Origin: a virus
Reading direction: 5' to 3' (one strand)
Virus record (IMG/VR): IMGVR_UViG_3300037071_003248
Coordinates: 1-44,144 of that record
DNA: 44,144 nt
The position numbers were made by a program, and so were the translations under genes. The notes under the pieces were generated by a model that did no database searches, was not told the DNA's origin, and saw only the letters and a program-made list of their open reading frames with translations. Below, piece by piece: positions 38,279-44,108 of this stretch (within the stretch, counting starts at the first letter, position 1; each line of letters opens with the position of its first letter).

Positions 38279-38452
38279 TTAAAGGCTCCTTCCTTGATTC
38301 TCGGAATTCAAGTCCTCTTCGCGAAGGTCCCACCAGCGTTCGTCGCCGGCCGGCTCCTGATCCTCTGGCTCGTGCTCGTCGACATATGAGCGGGCCGCCG
38401 CATCAAGAACAGCACGATACCAGCCATCGCAGACGCGCCCGCGATCGGTCAT
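38279..38452 (-). CDS. 57-residue acidic protein
   Basis: A short frame starting at ATG 38452, coupled to the preceding stop as ATGA, and ending TAA 38279-38281, one base before the next ATG. It reads MTDRGRVCDGWYRAVLDAAA, then RSYVDEHEPEDQEPAGDERW and a charged end. The tight junctions on both sides make it a likely gene although it is under 60 residues. It is acidic and has no known motif. Confidence 0.65.
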   Translation of the reverse strand: MTDRGRVCDGWYRAVLDAAARSYVDEHEPEDQEPAGDERWWDLREEDLNSENQGRSL

Positions 38453-38634
38453 TCTGCGTCCTCCTCAAGGTAGAACGGATCCAGCCGCTTGGCCACCCGC
38501 TGGAAAAGCCATTCGTCAACTGAGCCTTTGCGTGGCGGACGAGGACGGCCGATTTGCAGGTAGCTTAGGTTCGGGTCCGGCGACCGGGGATGCGTTTCAA
38601 CAAGGCCGCGGAGTAGGCGATTTAGGAATTTCAT
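38449..38634 (-). CDS. 61-residue basic protein, first gene of a promoter unit
   Basis: Starts at ATG 38634, preceded by AGAAGGAGCCAAACG and a promoter. Sequence: MKFLNRLLRGLVETHPRSPD, then LSYLQIGRPRPPRKGSVDEW, then LFQRVAKRLDPFYLEEDAE. It has a basic middle and acidic end. The longer frame reaching 38853 would start upstream of the promoter and is rejected. First of a four-gene set (38634-37797). Confidence 0.65.
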   Translation of the reverse strand: MKFLNRLLRGLVETHPRSPDPNLSYLQIGRPRPPRKGSVDEWLFQRVAKRLDPFYLEEDAE

Positions 38635-38658
38635 CGTTTGGCTCCTTCTATGCGACTC

Positions 38659-38686
38659 ATAATACGCCTCAATCCACGCGTGGCAA
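38659..38686 (-). promoter_or_regulatory. Sigma70-type promoter for the 38634-37797 genes
   Basis: Minus strand: TTGCCA (38681-38686), 16-base spacer, TATTAT (38659-38664), then a short leader with AGAAGGAGCCAAACG ahead of ATG 38634. The leader resembles that of the first gene at 44054, with GAGTC and AGAAGGAGCCAAAC in both. Confidence 0.6.
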
Positions 38687-38770
38687 GGATTCTTTTGAGG
38701 TGATGCCGCGGTCGTGAGCCATGGGCGGAAGTCTGCGCGCAAAGTCACAGACAGCCGAATCCAAACTCGC

Positions 38771-38977
38771 CTAACGCTTACTCTTTGCCAACTTCTGTTG
38801 AAAATCCAACACAACAGCAGCGTGATCGGCTTTCTTTTCGCCGAGCAATTCACTGATCACTTCGCTAGCTAGAAGCAGACATTTGGCGTCTACATCTTGC
38901 GCTAGGCCTTTGCTGGTGTGCGTGCCGGTTGTCTTAAGCCATTCCGCTAACGCTTTCGCCAGGGCGCGGTCGGTCAT
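38771..38977 (-). CDS. Small unknown protein
   Basis: A 68-residue protein that starts at ATG 38977, overlapping the previous TGA (ATGA). Sequence: MTDRALAKALAEWLKTTGTH, then TSKGLAQDVDAKCLLLASEV, ending VVLDFQQKLAKSKR. It is helical with a basic end. The frame that extends to 39031 adds a part overlapping the upstream gene and is not needed. A 136-base gap after it holds the next promoter. Confidence 0.6.
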   Translation of the reverse strand: MTDRALAKALAEWLKTTGTHTSKGLAQDVDAKCLLLASEVISELLGEKKADHAAVVLDFQQKLAKSKR

Positions 38978-39270
38978 GCCGGCTCTCCGGGCGGGATGTA
39001 CACGAGCCCCTGACCCTCGGCGACGTAGCACCCGCTGCCGTCAGGATTCTTGGACACCAAAGTCCAGGCTCCGGACTTTCGGTTGGTGAAGATCTCCATC
39101 ATCGAACCGTAGGTCGAGTCCTGTCCGATCACGATCACGTCCTCGCCCAACTCTCCGCCCAGGAATTTAACGATCTGATCGTGCGGAGCGCATTGATTGT
39201 TTGCCGTCTGAGCGACACCACAGGTCGGAAGCGTAAGAGCGATAAGCAGCGTCGATAGTGATTTCATCAT
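38974..39270 (-). CDS. Secreted small protein with cysteine pair
   Basis: A 98-residue protein starting at ATG 39270 or 39267. A signal peptide MMKSLSTLLIALTLPTCGVA with likely cleavage near AQT is followed by NNQCAPHDQIVKFLGGELGE, FTNRKSGAWTLVSKNPDGSG and CYVAEGQGLVYIPPGEPA. Small secreted proteins with this NxxC...GSGC arrangement occur in phages and prophages of alphaproteobacteria. The function is unknown. GGGGGAC lies ahead of the start. Confidence 0.65.
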   Translation of the reverse strand: MMKSLSTLLIALTLPTCGVAQTANNQCAPHDQIVKFLGGELGEDVIVIGQDSTYGSMMEIFTNRKSGAWTLVSKNPDGSGCYVAEGQGLVYIPPGEPA

Positions 39271-39394
39271 TTAGTCCCCCATTTCCGCACCGGGATGGGT
39301 GCGATGTCGGCTCAATCTCCCAGCCATAAGACTCAAGCTTACGCTTAATTCTCCGGTTGCACTCCCGTTCCTCGGCCGTCAATGGCCTAGCCAT
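39167..39394 (-). CDS. Small basic protein, 3' end uncertain
   Basis: The start ATG 39394 follows the TAA of the preceding gene directly (TAAATG) with GAGGG ahead, so translation should begin here. The first 35 residues look real (MARPLTAEERECNRRIKRKL, then ESYGWEIEPTSHPSRC). The frame, however, runs 104 bases into the secreted-protein gene. A -1 shift near codon 28 would instead give an end DIAPIPVRKWGTK and stop at the TGA that overlaps the next ATG. It may be a broken or misread gene. Confidence 0.4.
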   Translation of the reverse strand: MARPLTAEERECNRRIKRKLESYGWEIEPTSHPSRCGNGGLNDEITIDAAYRSYASDLWCRSDGKQSMRSARSDR

Positions 39395-39520
39395 TTACGG
39401 AGCCCTCTTCCCCGCAAAGGCAATCAGCACCAGTCCGGTCAACCCGCCGCCGACGGCGAGCATCTTGCTCACCGCGACGACATGATCTGCTAGGTAGGCG
39501 AACAAGCTAGGCGTCGCCAT
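39395..39520 (-). CDS. 41-residue membrane peptide
   Basis: Starts at ATG 39520 (39526 also possible) inside the end of the preceding gene and stops TAA one base before the next ATG. Sequence begins MATPSLFAYLADHVVAVSKM, then LAVGGGLTGLVLIAFAGKRA. One hydrophobic helix with a basic end gives single-pass topology. Such peptides are missed by length cut-offs. Function unknown. Confidence 0.55.
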   Translation of the reverse strand: MATPSLFAYLADHVVAVSKMLAVGGGLTGLVLIAFAGKRAP

Positions 39521-39950
39521 GGTCATGCCTATCGCCCAGCCCGAGGAATTCACGGCACGTCTGAACGTCACCCATTGCTCGACGCCAGTTGACTTCGCCG
39601 GTCTCGAGCATGTGCCGGACGCATGAGGCTGCCTGCCCTGGCGTGGGGTTCTCCAAGAACCGATTGCCATCGAAGAAAAGCTGCTCTGCGGTCTCATAGG
39701 GGACGCCGATGATCTCCGGCAGCTTGGGATTGCTGAAGTGATCCGAACGCTCGCCACCGGTGTTGAGATCTAGCCACCCGCCGATGCAGGCAGCTGTGCC
39801 GCACTTCGAGGCCCACTTTGAGTAGTTAAACGAATACTGCCCGTCGTCTCCGCCGTCATCCAGCCAAGCCAGCAAGCGGCCCCAAAGATCCACCTGCGCT
39901 GGCGACATGTCGAACACGTTCCGCTGCGGGATTCCGAAATCGAACGGCAT
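39507..39950 (-). CDS. CGTxAC-motif phage protein (paralog B)
   Basis: A 147-residue protein starting at ATG 39950 (shared A with the preceding TGA), with AAGGAG ahead. It has VDLWGRLLAWLDDGGDDGQY, FNYSKWASKCGTAACIGGWL, IGVPYETAEQLFFDGNRFLE and AASCVRHMLETGEVNWRRAM. Layout and motifs match the 35837 protein (FxYxxW, CGTxACxGG, LFFxG, then a helical end with H-M). It is a paralog with the same order of blocks but modest identity. Two Cys in CGTAAC might bind metal. Confidence 0.72.
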   Translation of the reverse strand: MPFDFGIPQRNVFDMSPAQVDLWGRLLAWLDDGGDDGQYSFNYSKWASKCGTAACIGGWLDLNTGGERSDHFSNPKLPEIIGVPYETAEQLFFDGNRFLENPTPGQAASCVRHMLETGEVNWRRAMGDVQTCREFLGLGDRHDHGDA

Positions 39951-40222
39951 CAATTCTCTCCTTTGTTGAGTCCTAGTTCTTCCATTTCCTCGTCGCTGAG
40001 AGTGAACCAGATATCGCCATCACTGTCAGGGACGGGAGTGGCATTTGTTGCGTTCCTGGCCAACCACTCCGAATACGAGGAAGATATCCCGGCCTTCCTA
40101 ACCTTAACGATATTCTCTCTGATAAAGCCCTCAAGGTCGGCAACGCGAGTGGCAAGGCGTTCGTTCTCGTCCTCGAGCCTGCGGATGGCGGTGAATACGC
40201 TCAACACCTCTTCGTCGGTCAT
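39950..40222 (-). CDS. Small coiled-coil protein
   Basis: A 90-residue protein starting at ATG 40222, with AAGGAGCC seven bases ahead, and overlapping the preceding stop. Residues 1-36 are a coiled coil (TDEEVLSVFTAIRRLEDENE, RLATRVADLEGFI). The rest is polar, with DGDIWFTLSDEEMEELGLNK at the end. No known family. Confidence 0.6.
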   Translation of the reverse strand: MTDEEVLSVFTAIRRLEDENERLATRVADLEGFIRENIVKVRKAGISSSYSEWLARNATNATPVPDSDGDIWFTLSDEEMEELGLNKGEN

Positions 40223-40428
40223 GGCTTCAGGCTCCTTAAGGCCGCCGCAATTACGGATGGCTTCACCCTAGGCTCAATCATCGCCTCATGAGGATTGGGC
40301 GGGGTCCATTCTCCGACTATGTTAAAGTACCCTACCGCTCCGATCACCTGCTTTTTGGGCGGCCACATCGTTTCGATGTAGCGAGCAAACACCTCTCCGA
40401 AGGTCGCGAGGGCTTCGTCGTCGGTCAT
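40219..40428 (-). CDS. Small unknown protein
   Basis: A 69-residue protein starting at ATG 40428, overlapping the preceding TGA as ATGA. Sequence: MTDDEALATFGEVFARYIET, MWPPKKQVIGAVGYFNIVGE, WTPPNPHEAMIEPRVKPSVI. The upstream frame to 40617 is antisense-like and is rejected. It sits between the YkgJ-like protein and the coiled-coil gene. Confidence 0.6.
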   Translation of the reverse strand: MTDDEALATFGEVFARYIETMWPPKKQVIGAVGYFNIVGEWTPPNPHEAMIEPRVKPSVIAAALRSLKP

Positions 40429-40778
40429 TCGCTCAGCCTCTGCTGCGCGGCCGTGAAGATCTCCCTGAGGTGCGGCTCCTTGGCCACCATCTCTCGTCGC
40501 TGCTGGCGATTCTTGCCCTGCATCTTCATAAGGAAGTATGGCCGACAATCGAACAGACGGCAAAGGAACGGGCGTATGGCATAGATGGTGCAGCCTCCCG
40601 GCCCGAGGTACCGGCACTCTCGTCGGCCGTCCTCCCGCGCCGCCATCATGATCTTACCGCCGACCACCTCCGTTTTATAGAGAGAAATGTCGTCGCCCTG
40701 GTCGGGCAGCAGCAAGATCTGCTCCTGCTTGCAGCAAGCGCGGCAGCCGTTGCATTTGAGCGGCGGAAGGTCGATCAC
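40425..40778 (-). CDS. YkgJ-type CxxCxxCC cluster protein
   Basis: A 117-residue protein with a clear CxxCxxCC-type cluster at the N-terminus (LKCNGCRACCKQEQILLLPD), then CRYLGPGGCTIYAIRPFLCR and LFDCRPYFLMKM. Eight cysteines lie in the pattern of the YkgJ/Fe-S or zinc-binding family (PF03692), the C-x2-C-x2-CC followed by GC-x-I-Y-x-x-RPxxCRxF. The family is proposed to bind zinc or iron-sulfur; its role in phages is unknown. Coupled by ATGA overlaps at both ends. Confidence 0.8.
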   Translation of the reverse strand: MIDLPPLKCNGCRACCKQEQILLLPDQGDDISLYKTEVVGGKIMMAAREDGRRECRYLGPGGCTIYAIRPFLCRLFDCRPYFLMKMQGKNRQQRREMVAKEPHLREIFTAAQQRLSE

Positions 40779-41179
40779 GGCACACCATCCGCTGTCACCG
40801 CCTGGATGAATTCGTCAAAAGTCCGGCGACGCAATCCCTTCCAGTCTCGCCATTCGTTGTACACATCGAAGGCCGACTTATCCCAAGTCTCTATCTTCCT
40901 GGCCTCCCTGGATATCCTCGACACCTCTCCATCGCTCAAGTCGTCTATGGTCTTGGCCATGCGATCAATCTTAGCTTTCAGCGTGTCTATCTCATCGTGC
41001 AGACGCAGGCACTCCATGGCAAGAGACTCGTCCCTGACTGCCGCCTTGGCCGCGTCCGACAGCTGATAGGCTGGCACCCCCCACTGCACGGCAGAGCATC
41101 CTGTGCAGCCAAGGATGTGCTCCATCCCCTTAGTGGGATAGCGTACGCTGAAGTCGTGGAAGTGCTCTTCACTCGCCAC
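40775..41179 (-). CDS. Unknown protein with coiled coil, GTG start
   Basis: A 134-residue protein starting at GTG 41179, with GGAG eight bases ahead. N-terminal HFHDFSVRYPTKGMEHILGC followed by TGCSAVQWG, which holds two Cys in CTGC (a possible metal site with His residues). A coiled coil (AMECLRLHDEIDTLKAKIDR, MAKTIDDLSD) follows. It overlaps the previous gene by 11 bases. Function unknown. Confidence 0.6.
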   Translation of the reverse strand: MASEEHFHDFSVRYPTKGMEHILGCTGCSAVQWGVPAYQLSDAAKAAVRDESLAMECLRLHDEIDTLKAKIDRMAKTIDDLSDGEVSRISREARKIETWDKSAFDVYNEWRDWKGLRRRTFDEFIQAVTADGVP

Positions 41180-41447
41180 GCGGCGTCTCCCAGGTCACGA
41201 CGGCAGGGGCGGCGTACCAGCCTTCCTGCTTGCAGTCTTGGATTTCATCTCCGTTGTAGAACATCGCCTTGCCCCAGGCTTCGTACTCGTCCTTGGCCCT
41301 GCCGGCCCAAAACACCCCCCGCTCGTTCACGACCACCCAGATAGGGACGGTGGTTTGAACGGACGGCGTGCGGTCTCGTTGGTGCCAGTAGCGGTTGAAT
41401 TCGTTTAAGTTTGATTCGATTGAGCCAACATCAGGAGTCTCAGACAT
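41169..41447 (-). CDS. Small unknown protein
   Basis: A 92-residue protein starting at ATG 41447 behind GGGGA. It has MSETPDVGSIESNLNEFNRY, WVVVNERGVFWAGRAKDEYE and KQEGWYAAPAVVTWETPRGE. The compact alpha/beta pattern is like a small regulatory protein, but no family is recognised. Confidence 0.6.
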   Translation of the reverse strand: MSETPDVGSIESNLNEFNRYWHQRDRTPSVQTTVPIWVVVNERGVFWAGRAKDEYEAWGKAMFYNGDEIQDCKQEGWYAAPAVVTWETPRGE

Positions 41448-41461
41448 TCCCCGGTCTTCCT

Positions 41462-41536
41462 TTACGATTGCAGGTTAGACTTGAGGCCAAGGCAGCCCCA
41501 GAAAACAGCGAGAAACACGATAAATAGCAGCATCAT
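41462..41536 (-). CDS. 24-residue hydrophobic peptide
   Basis: The frame starts at ATG 41536, overlapping the TGA of the peptidase gene (ATGA), and ends TAA 41464-41462. It encodes MMLLFIVFLAVFWGCLGLKS and then NLQS. Almost all residues up to Gly17 are hydrophobic, so a membrane insertion is expected. The tight coupling to the peptidase gene argues for translation, as does the absence of other coding in this 85-base interval. Confidence 0.5.
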   Translation of the reverse strand: MMLLFIVFLAVFWGCLGLKSNLQS

Positions 41537-42207
41537 AGCACCACCTTCTGTTCTACCGCGGCGCACGCTTCGCCGTCGCTTCTGATGAGTTTGTCCATGT
41601 CAGAATATGTCACCCACGCGCGACCGTTCTGGCCCCATCCGGGACCCCAACTTTGACGCATCCTGAAGGCACCCAGGGTGCCGTCCGGATTGTGTCGCAT
41701 GAGATTGACCCCGACCAGCAACCACGCATGGCCGCCCTCGACCGAACCCGTGGCCGTGATGTAGCCATCACTCGTCGGCGTGAACATATCCAGATACCAG
41801 TCGGTTCCCACCACCACGGGGCTCGTAGTCAGGATATGCTGCGCGACGGTGTCGGCATTAAGCGCCCACTGGTAGCCAGAGACATAGCCGCGCTCCTTGA
41901 GCACCTTAAAGCCGGCTCTGACACTCGTCCCTTCGTAGTCTTCGCCTTCCCACTCGTCTACGCGCTGGCAGGCATCGTAGAACTCCTTGAAGTCGATCGC
42001 CTTGTTGACGACCGGATGCGCCGTCAGAAACCCGATGCTCGAGTACGCGACGCACTGAGGCGTACGTCCTTGGTCCAGAACCGGTCCCGGCGTCATCCAC
42101 GACCGGAACGTCCGCGTCGTCTTTGGTGGCGCCATGAGGTGTCGGCGATCCCGAGGGTCGGGAGCGTGGAGCCGGCCGAGGCCGGCGAGGGAGTTTGTCG
42201 TAGTCAT
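41533..42207 (-). CDS. Papain-like (C1) cysteine peptidase with altered Asn position
   Basis: A 224-residue protein resembling papain-family peptidases (PF00112). GPVLDQGRTPQCVAYSSIGF holds the oxyanion Gln and the nucleophile Cys (about residue 52). GSVEGGHAWLLVGVNLM holds the catalytic His (about residue 160). The third block reads RQSWGPGWGQNGRAWVTYSD instead of the usual NSWGxxWGxxGY, so the catalytic Asn seems to be replaced by Gln. There is no signal peptide or evident propeptide, hence an intracellular role is likely. Possible targets are host or phage proteins. It is the largest gene of the leftward chain and overlaps both neighbours by ATGA. Confidence 0.75.
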   Translation of the reverse strand: MTTTNSLAGLGRLHAPDPRDRRHLMAPPKTTRTFRSWMTPGPVLDQGRTPQCVAYSSIGFLTAHPVVNKAIDFKEFYDACQRVDEWEGEDYEGTSVRAGFKVLKERGYVSGYQWALNADTVAQHILTTSPVVVGTDWYLDMFTPTSDGYITATGSVEGGHAWLLVGVNLMRHNPDGTLGAFRMRQSWGPGWGQNGRAWVTYSDMDKLIRSDGEACAAVEQKVVL

Positions 42208-42392
42208 TGTGCTGGTCCCGGATTGGCGATCAGATCCATCATATCTTTAACGTCAGCTTCGCAGTCGGCAAATCCTGTGACTGTCTGGGCGCCGACGCTC
42301 GTGGAGATGACGACGACAAATGCCCACTTCCCGGAGGAAGTCTTGGTCCATCGTGCGGTTGAATTGAATGTTGGCCGGCAATGCATGATCAT
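42204..42392 (-). CDS. Small unknown protein
   Basis: A 62-residue protein starting at ATG 42392 behind AAGGAGCCAAAGAG, the extended ribosome motif. It has TSSGKWAFVVVISTSVGAQT and CEADVKDMMDLIANPGPAQ. The hydrophobic middle is only about ten residues, so membrane insertion is doubtful. Its last bases overlap the peptidase start. It could act with the peptidase; nothing shows how. Confidence 0.6.
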   Translation of the reverse strand: MIMHCRPTFNSTARWTKTSSGKWAFVVVISTSVGAQTVTGFADCEADVKDMMDLIANPGPAQ

Positions 42393-42423
42393 CTCTTTGG
42401 CTCCTTTTTAAGTTCCCGGTCAT

Positions 42424-42651
42424 TCATGGCGTGCCTGTTTGACCGGACGTTCCCGAGGGGGTGACGAAGGGCGGCGGGCCTTTCCGGGGGCACGTCACGC
42501 TCTGGCACGTCTGCTCGCTAGTAGGCGGACAAATGCAGCCTCGAGTCGGATAGCTGGAATAGCATTTAGCACGCACCATCTTGCATCCATTCGCGGTGCA
42601 GTCCGGATCCGAGCACCAGCACATGACGCCATATCCGCCGTCGCCGATCAT
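42424..42651 (-). CDS. Cysteine-rich small protein
   Basis: A 75-residue protein starting at ATG 42651, overlapping the TGA of the preceding membrane gene (ATGA). Nine Cys lie within residues 11-53 (VMCWCSDPDCTANGCKMVRA, then KCYSSYPTRGCICPPTSEQT). The spacing looks like a small zinc- or disulfide-stabilised fold. No signal peptide is seen, so zinc binding is more likely. A Pro/Gly-rich end follows. Confidence 0.58.
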   Translation of the reverse strand: MIGDGGYGVMCWCSDPDCTANGCKMVRAKCYSSYPTRGCICPPTSEQTCQSVTCPRKGPPPFVTPSGTSGQTGTP

Positions 42652-42782
42652 TCGATTCCCGTGAGGTACAGGTACATCAGAGTGAAGGCGCAGACGAAGG
42701 CGACAATCAGCCACAGAACTTGTGAGTCGGTCAGCGGCCCCGTCTGCTGCATGGCCGCGGTAAGCATTGCATCTTCGCTCAC
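42648..42782 (-). CDS. 44-residue membrane peptide, GTG start
   Basis: Starts at GTG 42782, overlapping the preceding TGA (GTGA), with GGAGG five bases ahead, and stops TGA 42648-42650, overlapping the next ATG. It reads MSEDAMLTAAMQQTGPLTDS, then QVLWLIVAFVCAFTLMYLYL. One strong membrane helix with a short polar start. Junctions on both sides support it. Confidence 0.6.
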   Translation of the reverse strand: MSEDAMLTAAMQQTGPLTDSQVLWLIVAFVCAFTLMYLYLTGIE

Positions 42783-42982
42783 TTCTGCCTCCGCTCAATC
42801 ATTGCGTCGGCTTGGCGATATGCAAGGTCTGCTGCGGATAGGGGGCTACCCCTAAGCGCATTGTCTGAGAGGATACCATTGAGCGCCTCCCCTGCGAAAT
42901 AGTCGCGCAGGCTCATGCGGTAGTAGTGATGCGCTCCGGTCACCGACGACGGGAAAGCAGGGATGCTTGTGTCATCGCTCAT
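42779..42982 (-). CDS. Small phage protein with MSLRDYFA motif
   Basis: A 67-residue protein coupled on both sides (ATGA ahead, GTGA after). It has VTGAHHYYRMSLRDYFAGEA and AADLAYRQADAMIERR. The GxSxRDYFAxxAL...AYxxADAMI pattern is a recurring one in small proteins of phages and prophages of proteobacteria. No biochemical role is known to me. Confidence 0.65.
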   Translation of the reverse strand: MSDDTSIPAFPSSVTGAHHYYRMSLRDYFAGEALNGILSDNALRGSPLSAADLAYRQADAMIERRQK

Positions 42983-43296
42983 TTGCCGATCTTCCTGTGC
43001 TCGACCCGCACTCCTTTGCCTAGCGCGGCCTTGATGCCCTCAAGCATGCCCGGCGTGATTCCGTAATCAATGTAAACGGCGCAGATTTCCGCCACCTCGT
43101 ACCACGCTACGCCGGCGTTGATTCCGCGCTGTCGCTGCTCGGGCACCTTGTCATCTAGTACCTGCGTGTAAAGCAGGTGGCTGGCGAGCGGAGCCTCATC
43201 CCCGCGCTCCAGGCTGTCAAGGAGACAGCGTAGAGCGTACGTCTGGTTGAGCGCAACGTCCCCTGCGAACGGGGACTCGATGATTACACGCTTCAT
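42979..43296 (-). CDS. DUF7768-type protein (nucleoside deoxyribosyltransferase-like)
   Basis: A 105-residue protein: MKRVIIESPFAGDVALNQTY, ALRCLLDSLERGDEAPLASH, LLYTQVLDDKVPEQRQRGIN and VAEICAVYIDYGITPGMLEG. ESPxAG-N-YA-RCL-DSL-RGEAPxASHLLYTQVLDD is the signature of the small DUF7768 family, related to nucleoside 2-deoxyribosyltransferases. Its Glu and Asp residues suggest nucleotide binding. In phages it might act on nucleotide signals or DNA precursors. It overlaps neighbours by ATGA. Confidence 0.75.
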   Translation of the reverse strand: MKRVIIESPFAGDVALNQTYALRCLLDSLERGDEAPLASHLLYTQVLDDKVPEQRQRGINAGVAWYEVAEICAVYIDYGITPGMLEGIKAALGKGVRVEHRKIGK

Positions 43297-43478
43297 AGCG
43301 ACCCCACAGTCTTATCGCGATCGTCTTTATGCATCAGCTGTCGCACATCGTATCTAGCGGACAGAAGAGTTTCGCGCACATTGTCCAGGGCCAGAGCTTC
43401 TGCGGCAGATGCTGCATTATAGATTTGCCGGTCCAGCTTGTCGGCATCGATTTGCTCTGCGGTACGGTATTCTTTCAT
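43293..43478 (-). CDS. Small acidic helical protein
   Basis: A 61-residue protein starting at ATG 43478, overlapping the preceding TGA. The sequence is helical: MKEYRTAEQIDADKLDRQIY, NAASAAEALALDNVRETLLS, ARYDVRQLMHKDDRDKTVGS. No known motif. Coupled to the DUF7768-type gene. Confidence 0.6.
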   Translation of the reverse strand: MKEYRTAEQIDADKLDRQIYNAASAAEALALDNVRETLLSARYDVRQLMHKDDRDKTVGSL

Positions 43479-43654
43479 TTACCGCACGCCATTCGAGTAT
43501 GAAGTATTGCCGCCTCAATAGAGGCTGCCTGACATACAGCCGCTGCCATCATGAACAGTCCGAAGCTTAGCGTGGATACAGGAGCGGAGATCCCCGCGGT
43601 AACGCCGAGAACTATCGTTGCCGCAGAAAGTAAAACTGCCAGATACGCCCACAT
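43475..43654 (-). CDS. 59-residue two-helix membrane protein
   Basis: I take ATG 43654, which shares a base with the preceding TGA; GTG 43657 is also possible (GGAG precedes). It has two hydrophobic helices, YLAVLLSAATIVLGVTAGIS and TLSFGLFMMAAAVCQAASIE, joined by a short loop. A small inner-membrane hairpin protein. The function is unknown; such proteins could alter membrane potential or exclude other phages. Confidence 0.6.
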   Translation of the reverse strand: MWAYLAVLLSAATIVLGVTAGISAPVSTLSFGLFMMAAAVCQAASIEAAILHTRMACGK

Positions 43655-43842
43655 CACGCCTTCTCCTTTTTCACGATGCTATCCAGCCATTGATTCGTAA
43701 CATCTTTCACATTGCGCATGTCCGCTCGAACCGCATCCATGTCGTCATAGAGGCGGCCGAGGCAGTTCTGGTACACCGCGCTCTTGATCCGGATCCCGAC
43801 ATCAAGCCATTCGATAAGGAAAAGCTCCTCCCAGGCGCTCAT
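43654..43842 (-). CDS. Small helical acidic protein
   Basis: A 62-residue protein starting at ATG 43842, overlapping the preceding TGA (ATGA); the upstream ATG 43854 is less likely. Sequence: MSAWEELFLIEWLDVGIRIK, SAVYQNCLGRLYDDMDAVRA, DMRNVKDVTNQWLDSIVKKE. Helical with a coiled-coil-like second half. No known family. Confidence 0.6.
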   Translation of the reverse strand: MSAWEELFLIEWLDVGIRIKSAVYQNCLGRLYDDMDAVRADMRNVKDVTNQWLDSIVKKEKA

Positions 43843-44054
43843 TCGAACCTCCATGCGGCATTGCCGGCGGCTTCGCCGAGGGGCGTGTCTTGGAATGCCT
43901 GCGCCACCGTAACTAGCTCCTTCCAGATCATCATAACAGCGTTTTGATTCTGGTCGAGCAGGCTGCCGCCTTCCATGACGTCACGGAACTGATCGGCCAC
44001 CATGCCGCCATGCTTATGCGAGATGACGGCGTTGAGGATGTCGGTGTATGTCAT
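43839..44054 (-). CDS. First gene of the leftward chain, small unknown protein
   Basis: A 71-residue protein at ATG 44054, with AGAAGGAGCCAAACTG ahead and a promoter at 44080-44108. It reads MTYTDILNAVISHKHGGMVA, DQFRDVMEGGSLLDQNQNAV, then MMIWKELVTVAQAFQDTPLG. Helical; no known motif. As the promoter-proximal gene it should be among the most expressed of this set. The upstream frame to 44081 lies inside the promoter region and is rejected. Confidence 0.65.
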   Translation of the reverse strand: MTYTDILNAVISHKHGGMVADQFRDVMEGGSLLDQNQNAVMMIWKELVTVAQAFQDTPLGEAAGNAAWRFE

Positions 44055-44079
44055 CAGTTTGGCTCCTTCTGATGACTCC

Positions 44080-44108
44080 AACCTACCGCCACGCGTTGCC
44101 TACGTCAA
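44080..44108 (-). promoter_or_regulatory. Sigma70-type promoter at the head of the leftward chain
   Basis: Minus strand: TTGACG (44103-44108), 17-base spacer, TAGGTT (44080-44085), then a leader with AGAAGGAGCC ahead of ATG 44054. It is the best -35 box seen in the window. The 36 bases from 44109 to the right end show nothing else. Confidence 0.6.

Noticed and set aside
38635-38853. N-terminal extension of the 38449 gene
   Set aside because: It would begin upstream of the promoter and ribosome site that sit just before ATG 38634.
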